Shown: piece by piece, positions 1 to 5,014 of the stretch
Layout of the letters: every line of letters starts with the position of its first letter
Numbering within the stretch: position 1 is the stretch's first letter
Source of the DNA: Verrucomicrobiota bacterium
GTDB taxonomy: Bacteria > Verrucomicrobiota > Verrucomicrobiia > Chthoniobacterales > UBA10450
NCBI GenBank assembly: GCA_003219095.1
Contig: QHPM01000069.1
Location: 1-5,014, forward strand
Length of the DNA stretch: 5,014 nucleotides
Direction: 5' to 3'
Made by a program: the position numbers and the translations under genes
The notes under the pieces: model-generated
What the model saw: the letters and a program-made list of their open reading frames with translations, nothing else
Databases searched by the model: none
What the model was told of the DNA's origin: nothing

Positions 1-834
1 TACCGACGGTTCAAACCCCAGGTCATTCTCGGGATGGGCGGGTTTACCTCGACCGCGCCGGTCCTCGCCGGAAAGATGCGCGGCGTGCCGACATTCATCC
101 ACGAATCAAACGCGATTCCCGGCAAAGCCAACAAGATGACCGCGCGATTGGTGCGGGCAGTTCTGCTCGGTTTCAAAGAATGCGCGCCCTTTTTCCCGAA
201 AGTGAAAACAGAAGTGACCGGCACACCGATTCGGACGGAATTGCAGCGCCTCGATCGCGAAGCCGCGCGGGCAAAACTTGGGTTAAACGCGGACATTACG
301 ACTCTGCTGGTGATGGGCGGAAGTCAGGGCGCGAGTGGAATCAACCAGGCGATGATCAAGTCGCTGCCGTCACTGGATGGAGCGCGGCTGCAGGTGATTC
401 ATCTGACCGGAACGCGCGATGAAAAACTGGTGGCTGATAATTATCGGCGCGCCAAACTGCCGGCTTTTGTCGCGGCTTTTCATCATCGCATGGAAGAACT
501 TTACAGCGCGGCCGATTTCGCCGTGGCTCGATCCGGCGCGGCGAGTCTGGCCGAACTGGCCGCATTCGCCTTGCCTGCCATCCTCATTCCGTTTCCCTAT
601 GCCGCCGACGATCATCAGGCCCGTAACGCCGAAGTGTTTGTGAAGGCAGATGCAGCCATCCTGGTTAAAGAATCGGAAATTTCAGACGACGCGCTCACGC
701 GAAAAATCCTTCCCTTCATCGAAGACAACGCGCGTCTGCAGCGCATGTCGCAGAACGCGGCCAATCTTTCGACCAGAAATGCCGCCAGCGCGGTGGTGGA
801 AACGATGGAGAAATATACAAACGCCGCAGTATGA
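1..834 (+). CDS. murG: MurG, lipid II-forming GlcNAc transferase (5' truncated)
   Basis: This is UDP-GlcNAc:undecaprenyl-PP-MurNAc-pentapeptide GlcNAc transferase, which converts lipid I to lipid II on the inner face of the cytoplasmic membrane. The frame is open from the first base, so the gene begins upstream; the ATG at 34 is an internal Met in the conserved GMGGFTS stretch, not the start. The window holds 277 residues, and by comparison with E. coli MurG (355 aa) about 90 N-terminal residues are missing, including the glycine-rich GGTGGH loop. Visible motifs, numbered from the first window codon, are GMGGFTS near 11-17, HESNAIPG at 34-41, GTPIRTEL at 74-81, the second glycine-rich loop GGSQGA at 106-111, and the C-domain nucleotide-sugar signature RSGAASLAE at 177-185 followed by PFPYAADDHQARNA at 197-210. 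These fit a GT28-family fold of two Rossmann-like domains. The TGA at 832-834 overlaps the ATG of the next gene. The identification is secure. Confidence 0.97.
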   Translation, partial: YRRFKPQVILGMGGFTSTAPVLAGKMRGVPTFIHESNAIPGKANKMTARLVRAVLLGFKECAPFFPKVKTEVTGTPIRTELQRLDREAARAKLGLNADITTLLVMGGSQGASGINQAMIKSLPSLDGARLQVIHLTGTRDEKLVADNYRRAKLPAFVAAFHHRMEELYSAADFAVARSGAASLAELAAFALPAILIPFPYAADDHQARNAEVFVKADAAILVKESEISDDALTRKILPFIEDNARLQRMSQNAANLSTRNAASAVVETMEKYTNAAV

Positions 835-3128
835 CGACTACGCGCGTGCAACACAGTCTGGCGCGATTTCTCACGCGCGAGCATCATCGCATACATCTGA
901 TTGGCGTGGCCGGCAGCGGGATGAGCGGCATCGCCGCGCTCCTGCTGGAGCTCGGGCATCAGGTGAGCGGATCGGACAAGTCGATTTCCGTAGAAGTAGA
1001 ACGTTTGCAGCGACTGGGCCTGCGATTCTTCCCGCAACATCGCGCGGAGGACGCAGCCGAGGCCGAGTTGATCGTCTATTCCTCGGCGATCAGGGCCCAC
1101 AATCCAATTCTCGTTAGCGCGCGCCAAGCGGAAACGCGAACGGCTCGGCGCGCGGAAGCGCTCGCCGCCATCATGCAGGGAAAGCGCGGCATCATCATCT
1201 GCGGTATGCACGGTAAAACCACGACCTCGGCCATGACCGCGCATGTCCTGCGCGAGGGCGGGTTGCACCCGTCGCATTACGTCGGGGCCGAAATTCCGAT
1301 CCTCGGGCAAAACGCGCATTGGGATCCGCGAGGTGAATTTTTTGTGGCCGAAGGAGACGAAAGCGACGGCACCATTCGTTGTTTTCATCCCGAACACATT
1401 CTGGTTTTAAATATCGAGCCGGAACATCTCGATTTTTATGGTGGCTTGACGGAAATCGAGGCGGTCTTTGATCAGTTAATCGGCCAAACGTCCGGCAAGG
1501 TTTTTTTCTGCGCCGACGACGCGGTCGCAACGCGTGTTTGCAGGTCCGACCGCTCGGTTTCCTACGGATTCGGCGAAAACGTCGATTATCGCGCGCAGGA
1601 TGTTTCGCTGGAGGATTTCGCCTCGGTCTTTTCTGTTTTCCGGCGCGGAGAGAAACTGGGCGAAGCGAGGCTGAATGTTCCGGGCCGACACAATGTGCAG
1701 AACGCCATCGGGGTCGTCGCGCTGGCGAGTGAACTCGGTATCCCGCTCGAGAAAATCGCCACCGCGCTGGCCAAATTTCGACACGCGCGCCGGCGTTTCG
1801 AAATCAAATATGCCAGCGATCGTTTTCTATTGGTCGATGACTATGCCCATCATCCAACCGAAATTCGTGCCACGCTGGCCACGGCGCGTTCGGCTGGGCG
1901 CAATCGCGTGCTGACAATGTTTCAGCCGCATCGTTACACCCGGACCAAGGCCCTGCGCAATGAATTTGGCGCTGCCTTTGATCAGGCCGATCGCGTTGTC
2001 ATTACCGATGTTTATCCGGCGAGCGAGCCGCCCATTCCCGGGATCAGCGGCCAGACCATTGCCGACGCCATTTCCGCGCATGGCCACCGCGGGGTGACTT
2101 ATCAATCGCGCTTCGCCCGCGTCCATCACGATGTCGGTAATATGTTGGCGGCGGGCGATCTCGTCCTTAGCCTCGGCGCGGGAAACATTCACGAGCAATT
2201 GTCGCTGCTGGCGGCGGAACTGGTGGTGGCGGAAAAATTGAAGGCGATCGTGGGCGAAAAAGGCGAAGTGCGTTTGCATGAGCCGATGGCGAAACACACC
2301 ACCTTGCGCGTCGGGGGGCCGGCCCAGTTTTGGATCGAGCCGCGTACGGAGAAAGCCTTTGCCGAATTGATTCGTTTTTGTCGACGAGAGAATCTTCCGC
2401 TTTTCGTCATCGGCCGCGGATCGAATCTTCTGGTGCGCGATGGCGGAATCACAGGCGTGGTTGTTCATCCCTGCGGCGGCGAGTTTGAGGATATCACGGT
2501 AAATGGAAACGAAATCACCGCCGGTGTTGGCGCAAAGCTAAAACAGGTTGCCTATGCCGGCCGCGACGCCGGCGTTGGCAGTCTCGAATGGATGGAAGGG
2601 ATTCCCGGTGAAGTCGGCGGCGCATTGCGAATGAATGCCGGCGCGATGGGCGGACAGACTTTTGACCATGTCGTTAACGTCCGCCTTCTCGACGCCGAAG
2701 GGAACGCACAGACAATGACCCCGTCGGAGATGGAAGTGCATTACCGGCATGTGCCAACGCTGGAGAAAAATTATGCGGTCTCGGCAGTATTTCGTGGCTT
2801 GCCGAGCAGGAAGGACGAGATCGTGCGCAAGCTCGAGGAATCGCAGCACAAACGTAAAACGACGCAGCCGGCGGCATCAAGCGCAGGCTGCATTTTCAAA
2901 AATCCGGAAAGCATTCCCGCGGGAAAACTCGTGGACGAGCTGGGCTTGAAAAATTGCACTATCGGAAAAGCGCGGGTCTCGGAAGTGCATGGGAATTTTA
3001 TTGTCAACGACGGCGGCGCGACCGCGGCGGAAATGCTGGAGTTGATCGCGAAAATTCAAGTGACGGCGCGGGAAGAACGCGGCGTCGAATTGCAAACCGA
3101 AGTGCAAATCGTGGGGGAAGAATCGTGA
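831..3128 (+). CDS. murC-murB: Fused MurC-MurB: UDP-MurNAc--L-Ala ligase / UDP-GlcNAc-enolpyruvate reductase
   Basis: This single 765-residue protein carries two consecutive cytoplasmic steps of peptidoglycan precursor synthesis. Residues 1 to about 465 are MurC, the ATP-dependent ligase adding L-Ala to UDP-MurNAc. It shows the Rossmann loop GVAGSGMSGIA (25-35), the ATP loop GMHGKTTT (125-132), EGDESDG (174-180), NIEPEHLDFYG (194-204), NVPGRHNVQNA (282-292), DDYAHHPTEI (336-345), FQPHRYTRT (364-372) and GAGNIHEQL (449-457). Residues from about 466 to 765 are MurB, the FAD/NADPH reductase producing UDP-MurNAc. It shows HTTLRVGGPAQFWIEP (489-504), IGRGSNLLVRDGG (527-539), GIPGEVGGALRMNAGA (590-605), the YR pair (638-639), SAGCIFKNPE (684-693), HGNFIVNDGGAT (720-731) and the C-terminal Glu757. 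Its length and lack of long insertions suggest a type II MurB. The position usually held by the catalytic Ser is Cys687. Each half is near its usual stand-alone length, and there is no stop or obvious linker. The ATG at 831 overlaps the murG stop without a well-placed Shine-Dalgarno, so translation is probably coupled. Confidence 0.96.
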   Translation: MTTTRVQHSLARFLTREHHRIHLIGVAGSGMSGIAALLLELGHQVSGSDKSISVEVERLQRLGLRFFPQHRAEDAAEAELIVYSSAIRAHNPILVSARQAETRTARRAEALAAIMQGKRGIIICGMHGKTTTSAMTAHVLREGGLHPSHYVGAEIPILGQNAHWDPRGEFFVAEGDESDGTIRCFHPEHILVLNIEPEHLDFYGGLTEIEAVFDQLIGQTSGKVFFCADDAVATRVCRSDRSVSYGFGENVDYRAQDVSLEDFASVFSVFRRGEKLGEARLNVPGRHNVQNAIGVVALASELGIPLEKIATALAKFRHARRRFEIKYASDRFLLVDDYAHHPTEIRATLATARSAGRNRVLTMFQPHRYTRTKALRNEFGAAFDQADRVVITDVYPASEPPIPGISGQTIADAISAHGHRGVTYQSRFARVHHDVGNMLAAGDLVLSLGAGNIHEQLSLLAAELVVAEKLKAIVGEKGEVRLHEPMAKHTTLRVGGPAQFWIEPRTEKAFAELIRFCRRENLPLFVIGRGSNLLVRDGGITGVVVHPCGGEFEDITVNGNEITAGVGAKLKQVAYAGRDAGVGSLEWMEGIPGEVGGALRMNAGAMGGQTFDHVVNVRLLDAEGNAQTMTPSEMEVHYRHVPTLEKNYAVSAVFRGLPSRKDEIVRKLEESQHKRKTTQPAASSAGCIFKNPESIPAGKLVDELGLKNCTIGKARVSEVHGNFIVNDGGATAAEMLELIAKIQVTAREERGVELQTEVQIVGEES

Positions 3129-3182
3129 AGGGAATACTATCGAACACGGAGGTTCTGGGTAGCGCACGCGTCTCGCGTGCTG

Positions 3183-3203
3183 GTTTCGGCGTCTCGCCGA
3201 AAC
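3183..3203. repeat. Inner hairpin 1 of the palindromic element
   Basis: The stem gtttcggcg pairs with cgccgaaac (9 bp) around a TCT loop at 3192-3194. G3183 can pair either here or as the last base of the outer stem. The loop-closing core is the same GCGTCTCGC seen in the left outer arm. Confidence 0.8.
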
Positions 3204-3219
3204 AATCTTTTGAAAGTTC

Positions 3220-3241
3220 GCGATGGCGAAGACGCCATCGC
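3220..3241. repeat. Inner hairpin 2 of the palindromic element
   Basis: The stem gcgatggcg pairs with cgccatcgc (9 bp) around an AAGA loop at 3229-3232. It differs in sequence from inner hairpin 1. C3241 is shared with the right outer arm. Confidence 0.8.
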
Positions 3242-3286
3242 CAGCACGCGAGACGCGTGCGCTACCCGGAGTTCGCGGTATCGCGC

Positions 3287-3291
3287 GGGAG
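3287..3291 (+). promoter_or_regulatory. Shine-Dalgarno that decides the ddl start
   Basis: GGGAG lies 8 bases before the ATG at 3300. It lies just outside the palindromic element and supports this ATG over the in-frame GTG at 3177, which falls inside the left arm of the repeat. Confidence 0.7.
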
Positions 3292-3299
3292 ATGATGCG

Positions 3300-4223
3300 A
3301 TGAATCTACCAAAAAAGATCGCCGTATTAATGGGCGGACCGGGATCGGAGCGCGACGTCTCGCTTGCGACCGCGCGCGGCGTCGCCAAAGCGTTGCGCTC
3401 GCGTGGTGCGGAGGTTTTCGAAGTCGATGTCCGCGATGAAAACTTCGAATTACCGGAGAATATCGATCTCGCCTTTATCGCCATTCACGGGACGTTTGGC
3501 GAAGACGGCCAGCTCCAACAGATTTTGGAAAATCGCGGTGTGCCCTATACCGGCGATGGCGTACAAGAAAGCCGGAACGCATTTGATAAAATCGAATCGA
3601 AGAAAAAATTCGAAGCCGCTGGCGTCACCACTCCTCGTTGGCAGGTCATCGGCGCGAATGAAAAACCGACGCTGCCGCTTCCCCTCGTGATTAAGCCACC
3701 GCGGCAGGGATCGACTGTCGGCGTCTATATTATTAAGGACGCCGATAAATTGGAGACTGCGCTGGCCGAAGCGCGTACATTCGATCGTCAGCTCCTGGTG
3801 GAAGAATTCGTCCCCGGCCGCGAATTAACGATCGGAATTCTGGGCAATCAAGTGCTGCCCATTCTCGAGATCATTCCAAAAGGAGGCTTTTACGATTTCA
3901 CCAACAAGTATCCATTCCTCAATCCGCAGGCGGGCGGCGGAGCGGAACATGTTTGTCCGGCGAAAATTGAAGAAACGCTGACGCGCAGCATTCAGGACCT
4001 GGCCTTGCGCGCGTATCGCTCCATCGGGTTGCGCGTTTATTCGCGAGTGGATGTGATTTTGCCGGAAAACGCGGAGCCGAGCGTTTTGGAAGTAAACACA
4101 ATTCCGGGGATGACCGAGGCGAGTTTGCTTCCGGAAGCCGCAGCGGCCGCTGGAATCAAGTACGACGAGCTTTGCCTGCGCATTATCGAATTGTCGTCTG
4201 CGCGGCGGGAGGGCGTGAAATGA
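3300..4223 (+). CDS. ddl: D-alanine--D-alanine ligase
   Basis: This cytoplasmic ATP-grasp ligase joins two D-Ala molecules into the dipeptide that MurF adds to the peptidoglycan precursor. The chosen ATG gives 307 residues, close to E. coli DdlB (306), with a good Shine-Dalgarno 8 bases upstream. The frame stays open upstream to a GTG at 3177, but those 41 extra residues are encoded by the palindromic repeat and are rejected. Motifs in order are LMGGPGSERDVSL (10-22, with Glu17 matching E. coli Glu15), IAIHGTFGEDGQLQ (60-73), VPYTGDG (81-87), KPPRQGSTVGV (132-142, with Ser138 matching Ser150), FYDFTNKY (197-204, with Tyr204 matching Tyr216), SRVDV (248-252, with Arg249 matching Arg255) and LEVNTIPGMT (263-272). 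The Tyr204 position favours D-Ala-D-Ala over D-Ala-D-lactate synthesis. The gene lies 171 bases after murC-murB, and its TGA overlaps the ftsQ start. The catalytic set appears intact. Confidence 0.97.
   Translation: MNLPKKIAVLMGGPGSERDVSLATARGVAKALRSRGAEVFEVDVRDENFELPENIDLAFIAIHGTFGEDGQLQQILENRGVPYTGDGVQESRNAFDKIESKKKFEAAGVTTPRWQVIGANEKPTLPLPLVIKPPRQGSTVGVYIIKDADKLETALAEARTFDRQLLVEEFVPGRELTIGILGNQVLPILEIIPKGGFYDFTNKYPFLNPQAGGGAEHVCPAKIEETLTRSIQDLALRAYRSIGLRVYSRVDVILPENAEPSVLEVNTIPGMTEASLLPEAAAAAGIKYDELCLRIIELSSARREGVK
4207..4213 (+). promoter_or_regulatory. Shine-Dalgarno for ftsQ inside the ddl 3' end
   Basis: GGGAGGG ends 6 bases before the ATG at 4220 and lies within the last codons of ddl. 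It is the strongest Shine-Dalgarno-like site at any gene start in the window. It supports the overlapping ATGA start, so ftsQ may be partly independent of coupling to ddl. Confidence 0.7.
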
Positions 4224-5014
4224 AATCAAGCAGTTCCACCCGCAAACGGGCCGTTAATCAGCGCGTTTCCAATCCGCGCCAGCGCAAACAGCAACATTTG
4301 CTGGATGTGAAAGTGCGGGCGCGCAAGGCCACGCAGCATCGCAACCGGCGAGCGCTTGTTTTTATTTCAAAAATCGCGTTGGCCGCCGCAATCTGCGCAG
4401 GAATCTATTTCGGTGTGCGGATCGGGATGCGCCGGTTCTTTTTCGAAAACCCGGACTACCGCCTGGCAATGATCGACGTGCAGACAGATGGCACGCTTCA
4501 ACGCGATCAAGTTTTGAAAACTGCCAGCGTCCGCGAGGGCGAAAATATTTTTCAGATCAATCTGGCGCAGGTGCATCGCGTCTTACAGGAGTTGCCACAG
4601 GTGGATGAAGTGGAGGTAGTGCGCAAATTGCCGGGCGAAATCGATATTCGCATCCTCGAGCGCAAACCGATCGCCTGGATCACGAGTGAAAAACAAATCG
4701 CCGATCCATTTGAATCCGATGTCGCTTTTTTGATCGATGCCCGCGGGGTGTTGATGAAAGAAAAAAAATTATTGCCGGAATATCTCGGGTTGCCCGTCAT
4801 CACCGGGTGCACCAGCGAATCGCTCGAACCGGGGAAAATTGTCCAGTCGGTTGAAGCGAAAGCAGCCCTGGAATTGTTGCGTTTAAGCGCCGGCAGTTTC
4901 ATGCAAACCCGTTTTCAAATTCGCGAGATCGATGCTTCCAAAGGCTATTGCCTGGTGGTGACGGACAAAAATCACACCCGAGTCACAGTTGGATTCGATC
5001 ATCTCGAGAAACAA
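4220..5014 (+). CDS. ftsQ: FtsQ/DivIB cell division protein (3' truncated)
   Basis: FtsQ is a bitopic inner-membrane protein that bridges early and late divisome components and recruits FtsB/FtsL. The frame is open to the last base, giving 265 residues with the C-terminus missing. The first 44 residues are strongly basic (many Arg/Lys), as expected for a cytoplasmic tail. One hydrophobic segment follows at about 45-66 (ALVFISKIALAAAICAGIYF). A POTRA domain at about 84-153 is recognisable from IDVQTDGTLQRDQVLKTA, the EGENIFQINL stretch (107-116), LPQVDEVEVVRKLPGEIDI (125-143) and ERKPIAWI (147-154). The FtsQ beta domain begins with FLIDARGVLM (170-179) and GLPVITG (190-196). Two Cys (197 and 244) lie in the predicted periplasmic part. 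The start is the ATG overlapping the ddl stop, with GGGAGGG 6 bases upstream. Position directly after murG-murC-murB-ddl is the classic dcw location, and ftsA and ftsZ would be expected beyond the window. Confidence 0.93.
   Translation, partial: MKSSSSTRKRAVNQRVSNPRQRKQQHLLDVKVRARKATQHRNRRALVFISKIALAAAICAGIYFGVRIGMRRFFFENPDYRLAMIDVQTDGTLQRDQVLKTASVREGENIFQINLAQVHRVLQELPQVDEVEVVRKLPGEIDIRILERKPIAWITSEKQIADPFESDVAFLIDARGVLMKEKKLLPEYLGLPVITGCTSESLEPGKIVQSVEAKAALELLRLSAGSFMQTRFQIREIDASKGYCLVVTDKNHTRVTVGFDHLEKQ

Larger units (their letters stand above)
3157..3267. repeat. Palindromic intergenic repeat with two inner hairpins (REP/MITE-like)
   Basis: The outer arms 3157-3183 and 3241-3267 are perfect 27-bp inverted repeats starting gggtagcgcacgcg. 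Pairing extends outward to 3154/3270 with one G-T wobble. Between the arms lie two further hairpins. The first, 3183-3203, has a 9-bp stem and a TCT loop; the second, 3220-3241, has a 9-bp stem and an AAGA loop. They are separated by an unpaired linker at about 3204-3219. As RNA or single-stranded DNA this would form a three-way junction. The core GCGTCTCGC occurs at 3168-3176 and 3189-3197, and its complement at 3248-3256. No transposase is present and no T-tract follows, so it does not look like a standard intrinsic terminator. The structure suggests a multicopy REP-type or non-autonomous element, but a single window cannot show copy number. Confidence 0.85.
3113..3295 (+). other. Possible coupled start and 56-codon ORF across the repeat
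   Basis: A GTG at 3125-3127 overlaps the murB stop (GTGA) and is preceded by a purine-rich GGGGGAAG at 3113-3120. It opens a 56-codon frame that reads through the whole palindromic element and stops with TGA at 3293-3295, four bases before the ddl ATG. The predicted peptide is Arg-rich, resembles no family I know, and is mostly repeat-encoded, so I do not call it a gene. It could be the remnant of an older coupled start, or a leader that carries ribosomes to ddl. Both ideas are inference. Confidence 0.15.

Noticed and set aside
34..36. ATG at 34 as the murG start
   Set aside because: It is the Met of the conserved internal GMGGFTS motif. Coding sequence matching MurG continues upstream to the window edge.
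615..1397. 260-codon open frame on the - strand across the murG/murC junction
   Set aside because: It lies wholly antisense to two strongly supported genes, shows no recognisable domain, and is Arg/His-rich as expected from the reverse reading of GC-rich codons.
1827..2468. 213-codon open frame on the - strand inside murC-murB
   Set aside because: It is a shadow of the fusion gene, has no known motif, and spans the MurC-MurB junction where the + frame is clearly coding.
3157..3267. Intrinsic transcription terminator after murB
   Set aside because: The stem is strong but no T-tract follows the right arm, and ddl continues the same cluster. Partial attenuation remains possible.
3157..3267. 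tRNA or other structured RNA gene, suggested by the cloverleaf-like fold
   Set aside because: There is no CCA-type acceptor, anticodon arm or TTCG-type T-loop arrangement, and the perfect 27-bp outer stem is unlike tRNA.
3137..3484. 115-codon open frame on the - strand over the repeat and ddl 5' end
   Set aside because: Its recognisable RDACAT part comes only from the palindrome, and the rest is antisense to the conserved ddl N-terminal domain.
4761..4768. Run of eight A in ftsQ as a programmed slippage site or frameshift
   Set aside because: The ftsQ frame is intact on both sides, with conserved FtsQ sequence before and after. A plain Glu-Lys-Lys reading explains it.

Overview
The window is a stretch of the division and cell wall (dcw) cluster of a Gram-negative-type bacterium. 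Four genes lie on the + strand in the order murG (5' end cut off), a fused murC-murB, ddl, and ftsQ (3' end cut off). I found no gene on the - strand, no RNA gene, no CRISPR array and no intact transposon. Three features point to the Verrucomicrobiota, possibly a soil Chthoniobacterales/Spartobacteria relative: the murC-murB fusion, the moderately GC-rich coding, and a palindromic intergenic repeat whose spurious translation reads RDACAT from either strand. I recall such repeats from that group, but the placement is inference and was not tested by any search.

Layout. Positions 1-834 hold the C-terminal three quarters of MurG. Its stop overlaps the start of murC-murB (831-3128) in an ATGA. The 765-residue fusion has MurC at residues 1 to about 465 and a type II-like MurB from there to the end, with almost no linker. 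Positions 3129-3299 are the only real gap. They are filled by a 111-bp palindrome (3157-3267) with perfect 27-bp arms and two inner hairpins. ddl (3300-4223) follows with its own Shine-Dalgarno. ftsQ starts at 4220, overlapping the ddl stop in a second ATGA, and runs off the end of the window.

How the genes work together. MurB makes UDP-MurNAc and MurC adds L-Ala to it. Ddl makes the D-Ala-D-Ala dipeptide that MurF later attaches. MurG adds GlcNAc to lipid I to give lipid II. FtsQ is the membrane-anchored divisome scaffold that links this synthesis to septation. The tight spacing and two ATGA overlaps suggest one transcription unit with translational coupling, interrupted only by the repeat before ddl.

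The most notable points are the MurC-MurB fusion, a Cys where MurB normally has its catalytic Ser, and the palindromic element between murB and ddl. The element could shift the annotated ddl start upstream by mistake, and it may have separated ddl from an older coupled start. I see no previously undescribed system. The enzymes themselves are canonical.
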